A stretch of 64,000 nucleotides of DNA from a bacterium. GTDB lineage: Bacteria > UBP15 > UBA6099 > JAJRTR01. The notes below the pieces were generated by a model. It worked only from the letters and a program-made list of their open reading frames with translations. It did no database searches and had not been told where the DNA came from. The translations under genes and the position numbers were made by a program. Where the stretch lies: the NCBI GenBank assembly GCA_024278215.1, contig JAJRTR010000052.1:1-64000 (forward strand), given 5' to 3'. Below, in pieces: positions 10,338-20,027 of the stretch (position 1 is its first letter; each line of letters begins with the position of its first letter).

Positions 10338-10598
10338 TCATTTGAGTTCCAACTTCATAGTATCGAATTCAGCTTTTGATATTTCGCCCTTCGCGTAGCG
10401 CTTCTTGAGAATATCAACAGCGTCTTCGTGGACGGATGTTCCATATTTCGACGAATTCTTTACGAGCAAGTATATCACAAAAGCAACAACAATCAGTATC
10501 AGAATCATCATAATGCCACCTCCGTATCCGAACCAGCCGATGTGGTTCATCATTTCTCCCATGCCGTGACAGCTTATAATCCGATCGAAAAAATTCAT
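10338..10598 (-). CDS. Small SHOCT-domain membrane protein
   Basis: One TM plus C-terminal [24 protein letters not shown] (SHOCT pattern). Confidence 0.85.
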   Translation of the reverse strand: MNFFDRIISCHGMGEMMNHIGWFGYGGGIMMILILIVVAFVIYLLVKNSSKYGTSVHEDAVDILKKRYAKGEISKAEFDTMKLELK

Positions 10599-10629
10599 CT
10601 GCTCTCACACTCCTTTTCTTCAGTCCAGC

Positions 10630-10908
10630 TCATTTTACCACTCTCTGATACACGGAATCCGACGCGGATTTCGAATGAGCGCGCGCGTGAGTTTCAGTTC
10701 CGTGGTCGTGCGCGCGGCACTGTTTCTCATCGCTTTGTCCGTGATCGCCGTGCGCATGGCCGCCCATCATGAATATGTGGCAGGCGAGCATTGCGACGAT
10801 GAAGACGACGAACGTCGTCCCCTGACCGAACCCCAGCACGGGCAACAGGAAGAGCAGCAGAAACGCGCCTCCGCAGCCGAGCAGCATCTTCAGTATATGA
10901 TTCTTCAT
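10630..10908 (-). CDS. Small His-rich membrane protein (DUF2933-like)
   Basis: Two hydrophobic segments followed by GGHAHGDHGQSDEKQCRAHDHGTETHARAHS; in the same minus-strand cluster. Confidence 0.65.
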   Translation of the reverse strand: MKNHILKMLLGCGGAFLLLFLLPVLGFGQGTTFVVFIVAMLACHIFMMGGHAHGDHGQSDEKQCRAHDHGTETHARAHSKSASDSVYQRVVK

Positions 10909-11423
10909 GACGCACCTCCTTTTGACAACGCGGATTTCAACGAACCGGCGGCTTTTGAAACGATCACCGGTGTCAGCGATTTTTCAAAACCCGGGAGGAG
11001 CTTCAACGCGAACATAGGAATGACAAACGAGATTACGCCGAAGAATCCGCCCACGACCAGAGTGCTCGCATTGGCGCTCAGGCCGAAAACCTTCATGGAA
11101 TTTCCAATCAGAGCGCCGGCGATGAAAAAGATGACAGGCACTATATAGACCAGGAATGACGCACCGAGGATCGTTTTGTCCGGTATCTCCACACTTACCA
11201 TGTCGCCGACGTGAGCTTTGATTCTGTTGATCGCATCCATTTCTATAACATTGTTTTCCACGTGTGTCGCGTGGCAGGCCCCCTTGCTTCCGCATGTTTC
11301 GCATGTTTCAAGGCATTTTGCCTGTATAACCGCGTAATTCCCTTTCGTTTCGATAACTACTGCTGTTGTCATAGCCATTGTAATCACTCCTTTCTCTATC
11401 CATACAGCCTGTCGCCCGCACAT
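10905..11423 (-). CDS. SoxR-reducing system / RseC family protein
   Basis: AVIQAKCLETCETCGSKGACH Cys cluster, two TM segments; RseC/MucC-like layout. Confidence 0.8.
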   Translation of the reverse strand: MCGRQAVWIEKGVITMAMTTAVVIETKGNYAVIQAKCLETCETCGSKGACHATHVENNVIEMDAINRIKAHVGDMVSVEIPDKTILGASFLVYIVPVIFFIAGALIGNSMKVFGLSANASTLVVGGFFGVISFVIPMFALKLLPGFEKSLTPVIVSKAAGSLKSALSKGGAS

Positions 11424-11447
11424 CAGCCGGATGATTCTATCTCCCGG

Positions 11448-12515
11448 TCAATGCTTCTGTTTTTTCAGCCCGATCAGGTATCGCCTTGCGGCAAGAGCCG
11501 CTTTCGCGCCTTCACCCGCGGCGATTATGAGCCGCTTGCCCGACGTGTCGGTTACATCGCCAGCCGCGAAGAATCCCTCGCATTTTGTAGAACAGTCGGG
11601 TTTTATAACTATCTCTCGCCTGCTGTTCAGTTCCACCAGACCTCTTGCGGGCAGCGAATTGGGCTTCATCCCGAGCGCTACAAAAACGGCGGACACCGGA
11701 AGGGTTGTCGTGTCAAGCTCGTATTTTTTCTTGAAACGGACATTATCGAGCACTTCTTCTCCCGCAAACCCAAGAACTTCAATATTCTCATGAATCCACA
11801 GTTTATCCGAGGACAATACCTGGTCCCATTCCGTGGAATCCGCGGTCAACTCGGCGTTGCACAGGATATGCACCTGTTTCACAACAGGGAGCACACGTTC
11901 GATGATCTGCAACGCCATATCGCTTCCGCCTATCACCGCCACATCTTTATTGTCAATCAATGAAAGATCGTGGATTCCACCGTAATAAAGACCTTTGCCT
12001 CTAAACCTGTCTTCTCCCGGAACCCGTACCTTCCTTATCGTCATGCCGGGCGCGAAAATCAATGCCCTCGATCTGTACTTTCGCAGATCGGATGTTGTAA
12101 CGGTGAATCCGGCATCTGTCTTTTCCAGTTTCTCGACCTGGCTGACAATATGATCGATATAGTCAGTGCCGACTAGTTGCCGTTTGAACTTTCCCATGAG
12201 TTCCGGACCCGTGATGAAGTCGAAACCCATGTAATTCTGAATCCTCGAACTATCGATGATATGTCCGCCGGTATATCCCGTTATAAGGAATGTGTCCAGG
12301 TTGAGATTGGATGCGTAGACACCGGCGGTGAGCGCCGCCGGCCCGCCCCCGATAATTATCAGGTCGGGATCACTCTTCCCGGCATCACCGGCAGGCCGGG
12401 ATTTGAATTTCTCCAGGCAACCCTCCGAGCAGAAATAGTATGTAACTCCATCGCGCTCGACCGTCAGTTCTGTATTGTCTTCCACAAGCATTTTGCATAT
12501 CGGGTCTGTTCTCAT
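11448..12515 (-). CDS. YHS domain fused to thioredoxin-reductase-like FAD/NAD(P) flavoprotein
   Basis: N-terminal MRTDPICKMLVEDN...YYFCSEGCLEKF (YHS); IIIGGGPAALTAGVYASNLNLDTFLITG (FAD), VAVIGGSDMALQIIERV (NAD(P)), FFAAGDVTD. The CxxC segment is replaced by GLYYGGIHDLS. Confidence 0.88.
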   Translation of the reverse strand: MRTDPICKMLVEDNTELTVERDGVTYYFCSEGCLEKFKSRPAGDAGKSDPDLIIIGGGPAALTAGVYASNLNLDTFLITGYTGGHIIDSSRIQNYMGFDFITGPELMGKFKRQLVGTDYIDHIVSQVEKLEKTDAGFTVTTSDLRKYRSRALIFAPGMTIRKVRVPGEDRFRGKGLYYGGIHDLSLIDNKDVAVIGGSDMALQIIERVLPVVKQVHILCNAELTADSTEWDQVLSSDKLWIHENIEVLGFAGEEVLDNVRFKKKYELDTTTLPVSAVFVALGMKPNSLPARGLVELNSRREIVIKPDCSTKCEGFFAAGDVTDTSGKRLIIAAGEGAKAALAARRYLIGLKKQKH

Positions 12516-12557
12516 GACTTCATCACCCTTTCTGAGTGTTTTCCGGAAGCGGCGTTC

Positions 12558-13064
12558 TTATGCCGCATCCAGGAAGACGGATTCCACCACCGCGAGGAAT
12601 TCATCCGGCTCGATGGGTTTGTCCACAAACCGCTCTGGCCTGGCCACGCCCCCGTCTCGGAAATACTCGACGAGTTTTTCCATCTTTCCGAGCAGCGGCC
12701 CTTTCAGTTCCTCGAATGTAAGATTGTCCGATGTCGTGTTCTTGCCGTCGTCGATAACCTGCTGGATCGATGTAAGCATGATCACAGGTATATCCTTCAC
12801 GCGAGAATCTTTTTTCAACGCTTTGAACGTGCCGATGCCGCTCTTATTGGGCATCATCACATCGAGTACGATCAAATCGGGTTTATGCTCGATAGCTTTA
12901 AACAAGCCCTCTTTACCATCTTCCGCACAAATTGTCTTATACCCGTTCTCCGCGAGCACCGTTGAAAGATATTCGCGTACCGTGTTGTCGTCGTCTACGA
13001 TCAGAATCCTTTTCGACATTGAAATCACTCCCCTTCTGTTTTTTATCCCGAGCCGGTCGGTCAT
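12558..13064 (-). CDS. Single-domain response regulator (REC) with internal insertion
   Basis: KRILIVDDDNTVREYL, DLIVLDVMMPN, VIMLTS, FVDKPIEPDEFL. Confidence 0.85.
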   Translation of the reverse strand: MTDRLGIKNRRGVISMSKRILIVDDDNTVREYLSTVLAENGYKTICAEDGKEGLFKAIEHKPDLIVLDVMMPNKSGIGTFKALKKDSRVKDIPVIMLTSIQQVIDDGKNTTSDNLTFEELKGPLLGKMEKLVEYFRDGGVARPERFVDKPIEPDEFLAVVESVFLDAA

Positions 13065-13294
13065 ATCCTGCTGCGTTCGGCTCTTTTGCCTTTGTATATA
13101 TCAAGAGCTATGCCATCGGTTCATAAAAGCGCAATTATTTTTATGAACGTGGGAATAGCCCGGTATTTAAAGAACAATTTGCATGATACCGATTGCGGGC
13201 ACTCTCGTGATACTGGAATAGTAGAAGAGGAAATATGCTTTTAATGATGACTATTCTGCAAAGGATTGTTGGATATTCGGCAGGTCGCCGGAAT

Positions 13295-14815
13295 CTACCT
13301 GCCGGCGGGATACGGCAGCGTTATTCTGAAAGAACTTCCTTCACCGACTTTCGTATCGACCGACAGTTTCCCGCCGTGTTCCTGAATGGTCTTTGTGGTG
13401 ACGGACAGCCCGAGACCATTGCCTTCGGAATATTTTGTGGAAAAAAACGGTGTGAATATTTTCTCCATGACATCGGCCGGGATACCCGTACCGTTATCTT
13501 CGATTTCGATGAGAATGTCCCGACCGTCTTTTCCCCGGCCGGTTCTTATGCGGACTCTGCCTGATTCACCGTTCGGGTATTCTTTGAAACGGCATGCGTC
13601 AACGGCATTCGAAACGAGATTCATGACCGCCGTATGTATGGCTTTTTCATCAATCATCACATCGGGCAGAGACGCATCCGGCGAGAATTCTATAACGACA
13701 CCTTTACTTATAGAAGAGGCCCTTAAAGATTCGGCTATTTCCTTCACCAACGGATTCACAGAGGTTTTCTTGAGGTCCAGCGCGTTTCCGCGCGAGTAAT
13801 CAAGAATGTCTTTCGAGAGACCGGACATTCGTTCGATGCCCTGCTTCACTATCTTCCAGCCTCTGTCCAGCAGGTCCCTGTCGTCCTTCTTAAGGGCGGT
13901 GTCGACCATATATCTGCCGCCCACAAATGCGTTCAGAATATTTTTTGTGCTGTGGAGAATCTGCGCCGTGGCCTGGCCCACAGCCGCGTGCCGCTCGGCC
14001 TCCACGAGCTTTTCCTGTCGCTCCTTGAGATGGGACGCCATTGTGTTGAACTCCAGGGCGAGTTGCTCGATTTCATCGCCGGTTCTGATGTTCAGCCTGT
14101 AGTCGAGGTCTCCACCACCGATGACGCGGCTTCCCTGCCTGAGCTTGATAAGCGGCGCGAGCACCGTACTCGCCATATACAGGCCGATGATAATCGCCAG
14201 CCCGACACTCAGGGCAATGCCGCCCCAGACCATACGCACGCCCCTGTCATGCACTGCCCGAACACGTGCTTCCGCCGACCGGAGTTCTTTCTTATGCAGA
14301 GCTATCAGTTTATCAATATGAGACAGAAGCGTTGTGTTTTTCGCAATCAGTTTTTCTTTAATAATTATTGTATCTCGCGCAGGTACGTTTTTATTACTCA
14401 TTCCCTCTAACTTTTCATACAATGCGATGATCTCATTTATCTCACCGGCAATATTATGTAAAGACATTTTATCAACGTCCGAATCGTCGATCAGGCGCAG
14501 GAATGCCGAGTGAGTATCCCTGTTGCGCTCGAGTTGCGCGATAGCGGCGGAAGTTTTTTCTGCTGCCCGCCTGTCGCCGGGTTCCATCTCCGCGGCGGCC
14601 GCGAGCTCCTCGAGCGCAATACGTATTTCCATCACAGAAGTCAGGCTGGGGACATACACTTTTTCGAGCTCGAGATATGAGTTCCGCAACTTATGGTATG
14701 TCGAAAGTGAAAAGAGCCCGAGAGAACTGGTTATAAATGCAATAATCGCGAATGCGAGAATGAATCTGCCTTGAAGTTTCATTTCGACACCACCTTTGTC
14801 GACGGTGCAATCCAT
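13295..14815 (-). CDS. Sensor histidine kinase with HAMP domain
   Basis: Two TMs, HAMP region (GDLDYRLNIRTGDEIEQLALEFNTM), N/G boxes (NLVSNAVDAC, IEDNGTGIP, STKYSEGNGLGLSV). Confidence 0.9.
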   Translation of the reverse strand: MDCTVDKGGVEMKLQGRFILAFAIIAFITSSLGLFSLSTYHKLRNSYLELEKVYVPSLTSVMEIRIALEELAAAAEMEPGDRRAAEKTSAAIAQLERNRDTHSAFLRLIDDSDVDKMSLHNIAGEINEIIALYEKLEGMSNKNVPARDTIIIKEKLIAKNTTLLSHIDKLIALHKKELRSAEARVRAVHDRGVRMVWGGIALSVGLAIIIGLYMASTVLAPLIKLRQGSRVIGGGDLDYRLNIRTGDEIEQLALEFNTMASHLKERQEKLVEAERHAAVGQATAQILHSTKNILNAFVGGRYMVDTALKKDDRDLLDRGWKIVKQGIERMSGLSKDILDYSRGNALDLKKTSVNPLVKEIAESLRASSISKGVVIEFSPDASLPDVMIDEKAIHTAVMNLVSNAVDACRFKEYPNGESGRVRIRTGRGKDGRDILIEIEDNGTGIPADVMEKIFTPFFSTKYSEGNGLGLSVTTKTIQEHGGKLSVDTKVGEGSSFRITLPYPAGR

Positions 14816-14914
14816 CGTTTTCAGTTACAGCTTTTTTTCATGCGGTGCCTCGAAAGAGGCGTAGCTTCTAACCCTTAATAAACTCAAAATGTGTGCCGGG
14901 AATAAATATTCGTA

Positions 14915-14988
14915 ATTGTTCACGGGGGGTGGCATTGGAAATAATGCGTTAAACACCTGGAGATTCTCCGCTTCGCTCGGAATGACAA
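14915..14988 (-). repeat. Dispersed TTGTCATTCCGAGCGAAGCGGAGAATCTCCAGGTGTTTAACGCATT repeat, copy 1
   Basis: Reverse-oriented match to 34426-34497. Confidence 0.8.
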
Positions 14989-15390
14989 CCCGGAAATTTC
15001 AGATGTACTGTTGCGACCGTGGCATAACCGGAATTCTGAGATTGTTCCTGTGGTAAATATTAAGTAGTGCCTGATAACAGCATCCGAAACCTGTGTGTTT
15101 TCAAGCAACGGACTGTCGGTTATCCAACACATTGCTCTTTGTAAGACATATTGATTTCGAGCTGCTTAAAACAGAATAAAGGAAATACTGTTTACAGATG
15201 GCTGGATCAGTAAAAACAGCATGGAATACCTGTAGATTTCTCGCTTTTATTCGTGAATAATCACATGCAGATCAACATTTGTATCGAGCTTTTCCGTCTT
15301 CAGGCATCATTTGCGGCACCTGGTATGATAATTGCAATAAAAAATACAAGTAAGCATTTGTGCAATCAACCTGCGAGGAGGTGAAGGGTC

Positions 15391-15711
15391 ATGAAAAAGA
15401 TAGAAGTGTTCACAGAGTTTCACCACTTCAACGACTTCTGCCATAAGCTGAGAAAGACGGAGGGCGTAACAGGCGTGACAGTAATCAACGCCAGGGGGTT
15501 CGGTCGCGGCAAACCTGAATATGGCGAGCAGATTCTCAAGGACAAGACCAAGATTGAGATATACTGTGCAGACGAAGTTGCGGACAGCATAATTTCCACA
15601 ATACTTGACATGACGAACGCCAGGCAGAAATTCAAAGGCAAGATATATGTCATGCCCGTCGAAGACGCTGTGCGCATAAGCACCGGCGAAAGGGGCGCGG
15701 GCGAGGTATGA
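15391..15711 (+). CDS. PII-like nitrogen regulatory protein with shortened T-loop
   Basis: MKKIEVFTEFHHFNDFCHKLRKTEGVTGVTVINARGFGRGKPEYGEQILKDKTKIEIYCADEVADSIISTIL...GKIYVMPVEDAVRISTGERG follows the PII scaffold; RBS GAGGAGGTG. Confidence 0.85.
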   Translation: MKKIEVFTEFHHFNDFCHKLRKTEGVTGVTVINARGFGRGKPEYGEQILKDKTKIEIYCADEVADSIISTILDMTNARQKFKGKIYVMPVEDAVRISTGERGAGEV

Positions 15712-15999
15712 GCGGGAGCGACCTTTCCGGTTTAACAGCAGGTTGTCGTTAATGTGAAGGAATCTCGTCGCGGTTGATGGATGTCGGTCATAATTCAATG
15801 GGTAGTTGCATCAGGCCGATAACTGGACTGCTACGCTTCACATTATCATCGAGCACAGGCGGGAGGTTCTTCGGTGCCGCCCCGGAACGGCGTGTTTCCG
15901 GCAAGAGGCTCAAGAATGATATTGTTGTACTGAACGAAATGATGCAACTCGATTTACGAAACTGCACAAGTTAAATAATAAATGATAAAAGGGTGAATC

Positions 16000-17166
16000 A
16001 TGATAAATGTACTGATTCCAAAAGAAATAATTGCTGATGAGAAACGGGTCGCTGGTGTCCCGGATACAGTAAAGCGAATCGTGAAAGCCGGTGCCGGGGT
16101 TGTTGTCGAATCCGGAGCGGGCAGGGGCGCGTTCATTTCGGACGAGAAATACCGGGAAGCCGGCGCTGTGATCGACTCCGATACGGAAAAGATATGGGCG
16201 GACGCAGACGTGATTCTGAAAGTGCGGCATCCGGTCGCCGACGACGGAACCGGAAAACATGAGACGGAAATGATGAAAGAAGACTCGGTTCTTATAGCAA
16301 CCCTTCTGCCTTATGCAAATCCCGGCGTCGTCAGGAGACTGCTGGGAAACAAGATTACTTCGTTTTCAATGGATTTCATTCCACGCATATCACGGGCGCA
16401 GAAGATGGACTCTTTGAGTTCGCAAAGCAATATCGCTGGTTATAAGGCAGTGCTTATCGCCGCCAACGAACTCGGCAGGTATTTCCCTATGCTGATGACG
16501 GCGGCGGGTACGATCAAGCCGGCGAAGGTGGTCGTGATAGGCGCGGGAGTCGCGGGGCTCCAGGCCGTGGCGACGGCGCGCAGGCTCGGAGCAGTCGTCG
16601 AGGTCTCGGACATAAGGCCCGCGGTGAAGGAACAGGTCCGGAGCCTGGGCGCGAAGTATATCGAAGTCGAGTCCGACGAAAACCTTGAGGGTGCCGGCGG
16701 ATACGCGAAAGAGGCGTCCGCGGATTTTCTCAGGAAGCAGAAGGAACTTCTTCACAAGCACGTGGCGGCGGCTGATGTTGTTATCTGCACGGCACTTGTT
16801 ACCGGGAAGAAAGCCCCCGTCATTATTGATGCCGCCATGGTCAGGGATATGAAACCGGGCTCGGTAGTTGTCGATCTGGCCGCGGAGCAGGGCGGGAACT
16901 GTGAGTTGAGCGAACCCGGCAGGGATATAATTGACGGCGATGTAAAAATAATCGGCAGGTTGAATGTGCCCGGTTCGATGGCGGAACATGCGAGTTTTGT
17001 CTATTCAAAGAATATTCTGAACTTCTTTATGGAGCTGTTGACCGATGGCGAACTCGATATAAACCTCGAAGATGAGGTCATAAGGGGAGCGCTGATTACG
17101 CATAAAGGCGAACTGATGCAGAAAGCGCTTGAAGATGTGATAGAAAGTGGAGGTGGCGACAAATGA
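16000..17166 (+). CDS. pntAA: NAD(P) transhydrogenase subunit alpha part 1
   Basis: IPKEIIADEKRVAGVPDTVKRIVKAGAGVVVESGAG; VVVIGAGVAGLQAVATARRLGAVVEVSDIRP; followed by matching part 2 and beta subunit. Confidence 0.92.
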   Translation: MINVLIPKEIIADEKRVAGVPDTVKRIVKAGAGVVVESGAGRGAFISDEKYREAGAVIDSDTEKIWADADVILKVRHPVADDGTGKHETEMMKEDSVLIATLLPYANPGVVRRLLGNKITSFSMDFIPRISRAQKMDSLSSQSNIAGYKAVLIAANELGRYFPMLMTAAGTIKPAKVVVIGAGVAGLQAVATARRLGAVVEVSDIRPAVKEQVRSLGAKYIEVESDENLEGAGGYAKEASADFLRKQKELLHKHVAAADVVICTALVTGKKAPVIIDAAMVRDMKPGSVVVDLAAEQGGNCELSEPGRDIIDGDVKIIGRLNVPGSMAEHASFVYSKNILNFFMELLTDGELDINLEDEVIRGALITHKGELMQKALEDVIESGGGDK

Positions 17167-17441
17167 ATGGTCTTTTGATGGGAATATATCTGTTTGTGCT
17201 GGCCCTTCTCCTGGGCTCGGAACTCATCTCGAAGGTGCCGCCGACACTGCATACGCCGCTGATGTCCGGCGCGAACGCGGTCTCGGGAATCACGATAGTC
17301 GGGGCGCTCTGGGCCGCGCATTCAGGTAGCCCGGCAAGCAATATCCTCGGCTTCCTCGCCGTCGTTATGGCCACGATAAATGTGGTGGGCGGCTTTGCTG
17401 TTACAGACAGGATGCTCAAAATGTTTGGAAGAAAGAGGTAG
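17163..17441 (+). CDS. pntAB: NAD(P) transhydrogenase subunit alpha part 2
   Basis: Short multi-TM protein with KVPPTLHTPLMSGANAVSGITIVGAL signature; 4-bp overlap with pntAA. Confidence 0.92.
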   Translation: MNGLLMGIYLFVLALLLGSELISKVPPTLHTPLMSGANAVSGITIVGALWAAHSGSPASNILGFLAVVMATINVVGGFAVTDRMLKMFGRKR

Positions 17442-17445
17442 TCCC

Positions 17446-18873
17446 ATGAAAACGCTGATAACCTTTGCATACCTGGTAGCTGCGATATTCTTCATATACG
17501 GCATTAAGAAACTGTCGTTGGTGCGTACGGCGAGGATCGGCAACGCCTATTCCGCGGCAGGAATGCTGATTGCTGTCGTGGTAACGCTCGTCGATATCGG
17601 CAAAGTGGATTATACATTCATTCTGGCCGGACTGATTGTCGGAAGCGCCATCGGCCTGTATACGGCGATGAAGGTGGAGATGACGGCAATGCCGCAGATG
17701 GTCGCTGTCTTCAACGGGTTCGGCGGCGGCGCCTCGGCGCTCGTTTCGCTCTCGGTTTTCTGGAAATACGTCGTCGACGTGTCGGCTACCGGTGTAGCGG
17801 CGGACATACTCGGCGCGAATACGGCTGTGACGATGGCGCTCGGTATACTGATAGGCGCGGTGACCTTCACCGGCAGTTTCGTAGCGTTCGCCAAATTACA
17901 GGGGTTGATACCGGGGAAACCGATCCTGTTTCCGGGGCGGCACCTGTTGAATCTGTTGTTGCTGCTGGCCGGGATAGCCGCCGGTGTGTATTTCGCTTTC
18001 ATGGCGCCCGCGCCGGGCATATCCACTCTGGCTTTCCTGGCTCTTTTCGTCCTGTCTCTCGCGCTTGGAGTGTTCCTCGTGACCCCGATAGGCGGCGCGG
18101 ACATGCCGGTCGTCATATCACTGCTGAATTCATATTCCGGTATCGCCGCTTCCATGGCCGGGTTTGTGATTGGCAACAACCTGCTGATTATATCCGGCGC
18201 ACTGGTGGGGGCATCCGGGCTGATTCTCACGAATATAATGTGTAAAGCCATGAACAGGTCTCTGGTAAACGTATTGTTCGGCGGGTTCGGGGCGGAAGCT
18301 GAGAAGGATTCGGGAGGCGGTTCATCCGAATATAAAAATGTAAAAGATTACGGCCCTGAAGAAGCGTTTCTGATGTTCGATGCGGCTCAGACCATCGTTA
18401 TCGTCCCCGGCTACGGCCTCGCGGTCGCACAGGCGCAGCACGAGATAAAAGAACTGGCCTCCATCCTTCAGAAACAGGGGAAAGACGTCAAATACGGGAT
18501 TCACCCTGTAGCAGGTCGCATGCCGGGCCACATGAACGTGCTCCTTGCCGAAGCAAATGTGCCTTATGAGCTACTGTACGATATGGAAAGTATAAACCCG
18601 GAATTTCAGAATACGGACCTCGTACTGGTCGTCGGTGCGAACGATGTTGTGAACCCCGCCGCGCAAGACCGGAAGGGCAGCCCCATCTATGGAATGCCGA
18701 TCCTCGAAGTGTTCAAAGCGCAATCAGTGCTCGTGGTCAAAAGAAGCCTCAGTCCGGGTTTCGCGGGAATAAAGAACGAACTTTTTGAAAACGATAACAC
18801 ATTCATGCTTTTCGGAGACGCCAAAAAAGTGTTGAAGGAACTTATCAGCGAAGCCAAAAGCGTAAGCGTGTGA
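17446..18873 (+). CDS. pntB: NAD(P) transhydrogenase subunit beta
   Basis: AVFNGFGGGASALVS, GGADMPVVISLLNSYSGIAASMAGF, VPGYGLAVAQAQ, GIHPVAGRMPGHMNVLLAEANVPY. ATG at 17446 preferred. Confidence 0.93.
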   Translation: MKTLITFAYLVAAIFFIYGIKKLSLVRTARIGNAYSAAGMLIAVVVTLVDIGKVDYTFILAGLIVGSAIGLYTAMKVEMTAMPQMVAVFNGFGGGASALVSLSVFWKYVVDVSATGVAADILGANTAVTMALGILIGAVTFTGSFVAFAKLQGLIPGKPILFPGRHLLNLLLLLAGIAAGVYFAFMAPAPGISTLAFLALFVLSLALGVFLVTPIGGADMPVVISLLNSYSGIAASMAGFVIGNNLLIISGALVGASGLILTNIMCKAMNRSLVNVLFGGFGAEAEKDSGGGSSEYKNVKDYGPEEAFLMFDAAQTIVIVPGYGLAVAQAQHEIKELASILQKQGKDVKYGIHPVAGRMPGHMNVLLAEANVPYELLYDMESINPEFQNTDLVLVVGANDVVNPAAQDRKGSPIYGMPILEVFKAQSVLVVKRSLSPGFAGIKNELFENDNTFMLFGDAKKVLKELISEAKSVSV

Positions 18874-18955
18874 GCCGCTTGCAAAAGTCTGTTCTACCGC
18901 ACCACTCACAGAACCGGTTTACTCCACGCGCTGAACATGTTGTATAATTTACAGC

Positions 18956-19978
18956 ATGTCGGCAAACTGCACTCCTGAAATTACTGTCCTGCTTCCCGTT
19001 TTCAACGCGGAAAGCACGCTGGCCGGCGCGATCAATTCTATAACCGGACAGACATTCAGGGGGTTTGAGTTGCTGATAGTAGACGACGGTTCGCAGGATT
19101 CAAGCGCGCGAATCGCTGAACGCGCGGCAGTTGCGGATGAGAGAATAAAGGTCGTTCGCCTGGAGCATGAGGGTCTTGTCTCCGCGCTTAATGTCGGGCT
19201 TGCCGAGTCGCGCGCGCCGCTTGTGGCACGGATGGACGCCGACGACATATCATATCCGCGCCGCCTCGAACTCCAGGCGAAATACCTGCGGGCACATCCT
19301 GAAATCAGTGTTGTCTCATGTCTCGTCGAAACTTTCCCGCCCGACCGGGTCGGCGAGGGTATGATCCTATATGAAAAATGGCTGAATTCACTCGTTGACG
19401 AGAAAGATATAGTTCGTGATATATTTGTGGAATCGCCGTTTGCGCATCCGTCGGTGATGTTCAGAAAAGATAGAACAATAAGCGCGGGCGGCTATCGAAA
19501 CATGGGCTGGCCGGAAGACTACGAACTGTGGTTGAGGCTTTATGCCGGTGGTGCGAAGTTCGGTAAAGTTGCCGGAACATTACTTCGCTGGCGCGACACA
19601 CCGGGGCGGCTGTCTCGCTGCCACAGTATGTATTCAGACGCTGCGTTCAGGATGACGAAACTGCATTATCTGTTGCAGACACATCTGTCTGAGCGCAGGC
19701 GGGTCACCCTGTGGGGAGCGGGCCGCACAGGTCGCTGGTGGTGCCGGGAGCTGCACATAGCCGGTGTAGATGTCGCGCGATTCATTGACGTGGATGCACA
19801 CAAGATCGGGCGCGCGGTCGGCGACATTCCGATTGTCTCGCCCTTTAACATTTACCGCGGAATGGAAGATGATTTCATACTCGGCTGCGTCGGTTCACGC
19901 GGCGCGCGCGACCGGATCAGAGCTTTTCTTATCGACGCCGGTTACGTCGAGTTGCAGGACTTCATCATGATCGCATGA
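18956..19978 (+). CDS. Family 2 glycosyltransferase with C-terminal nucleotide-binding-like domain
   Basis: VLLPVFNAESTLAGAINSITGQTF...VDDGSQDSS...RMDADD; C-terminus VTLWGAGRTGRWWCREL. Confidence 0.85.
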   Translation: MSANCTPEITVLLPVFNAESTLAGAINSITGQTFRGFELLIVDDGSQDSSARIAERAAVADERIKVVRLEHEGLVSALNVGLAESRAPLVARMDADDISYPRRLELQAKYLRAHPEISVVSCLVETFPPDRVGEGMILYEKWLNSLVDEKDIVRDIFVESPFAHPSVMFRKDRTISAGGYRNMGWPEDYELWLRLYAGGAKFGKVAGTLLRWRDTPGRLSRCHSMYSDAAFRMTKLHYLLQTHLSERRRVTLWGAGRTGRWWCRELHIAGVDVARFIDVDAHKIGRAVGDIPIVSPFNIYRGMEDDFILGCVGSRGARDRIRAFLIDAGYVELQDFIMIA

Positions 19979-20027
19979 CACACATAATTGGTACGATCCT
20001 GTGTTCCGGATATAATGAACATAGCAT

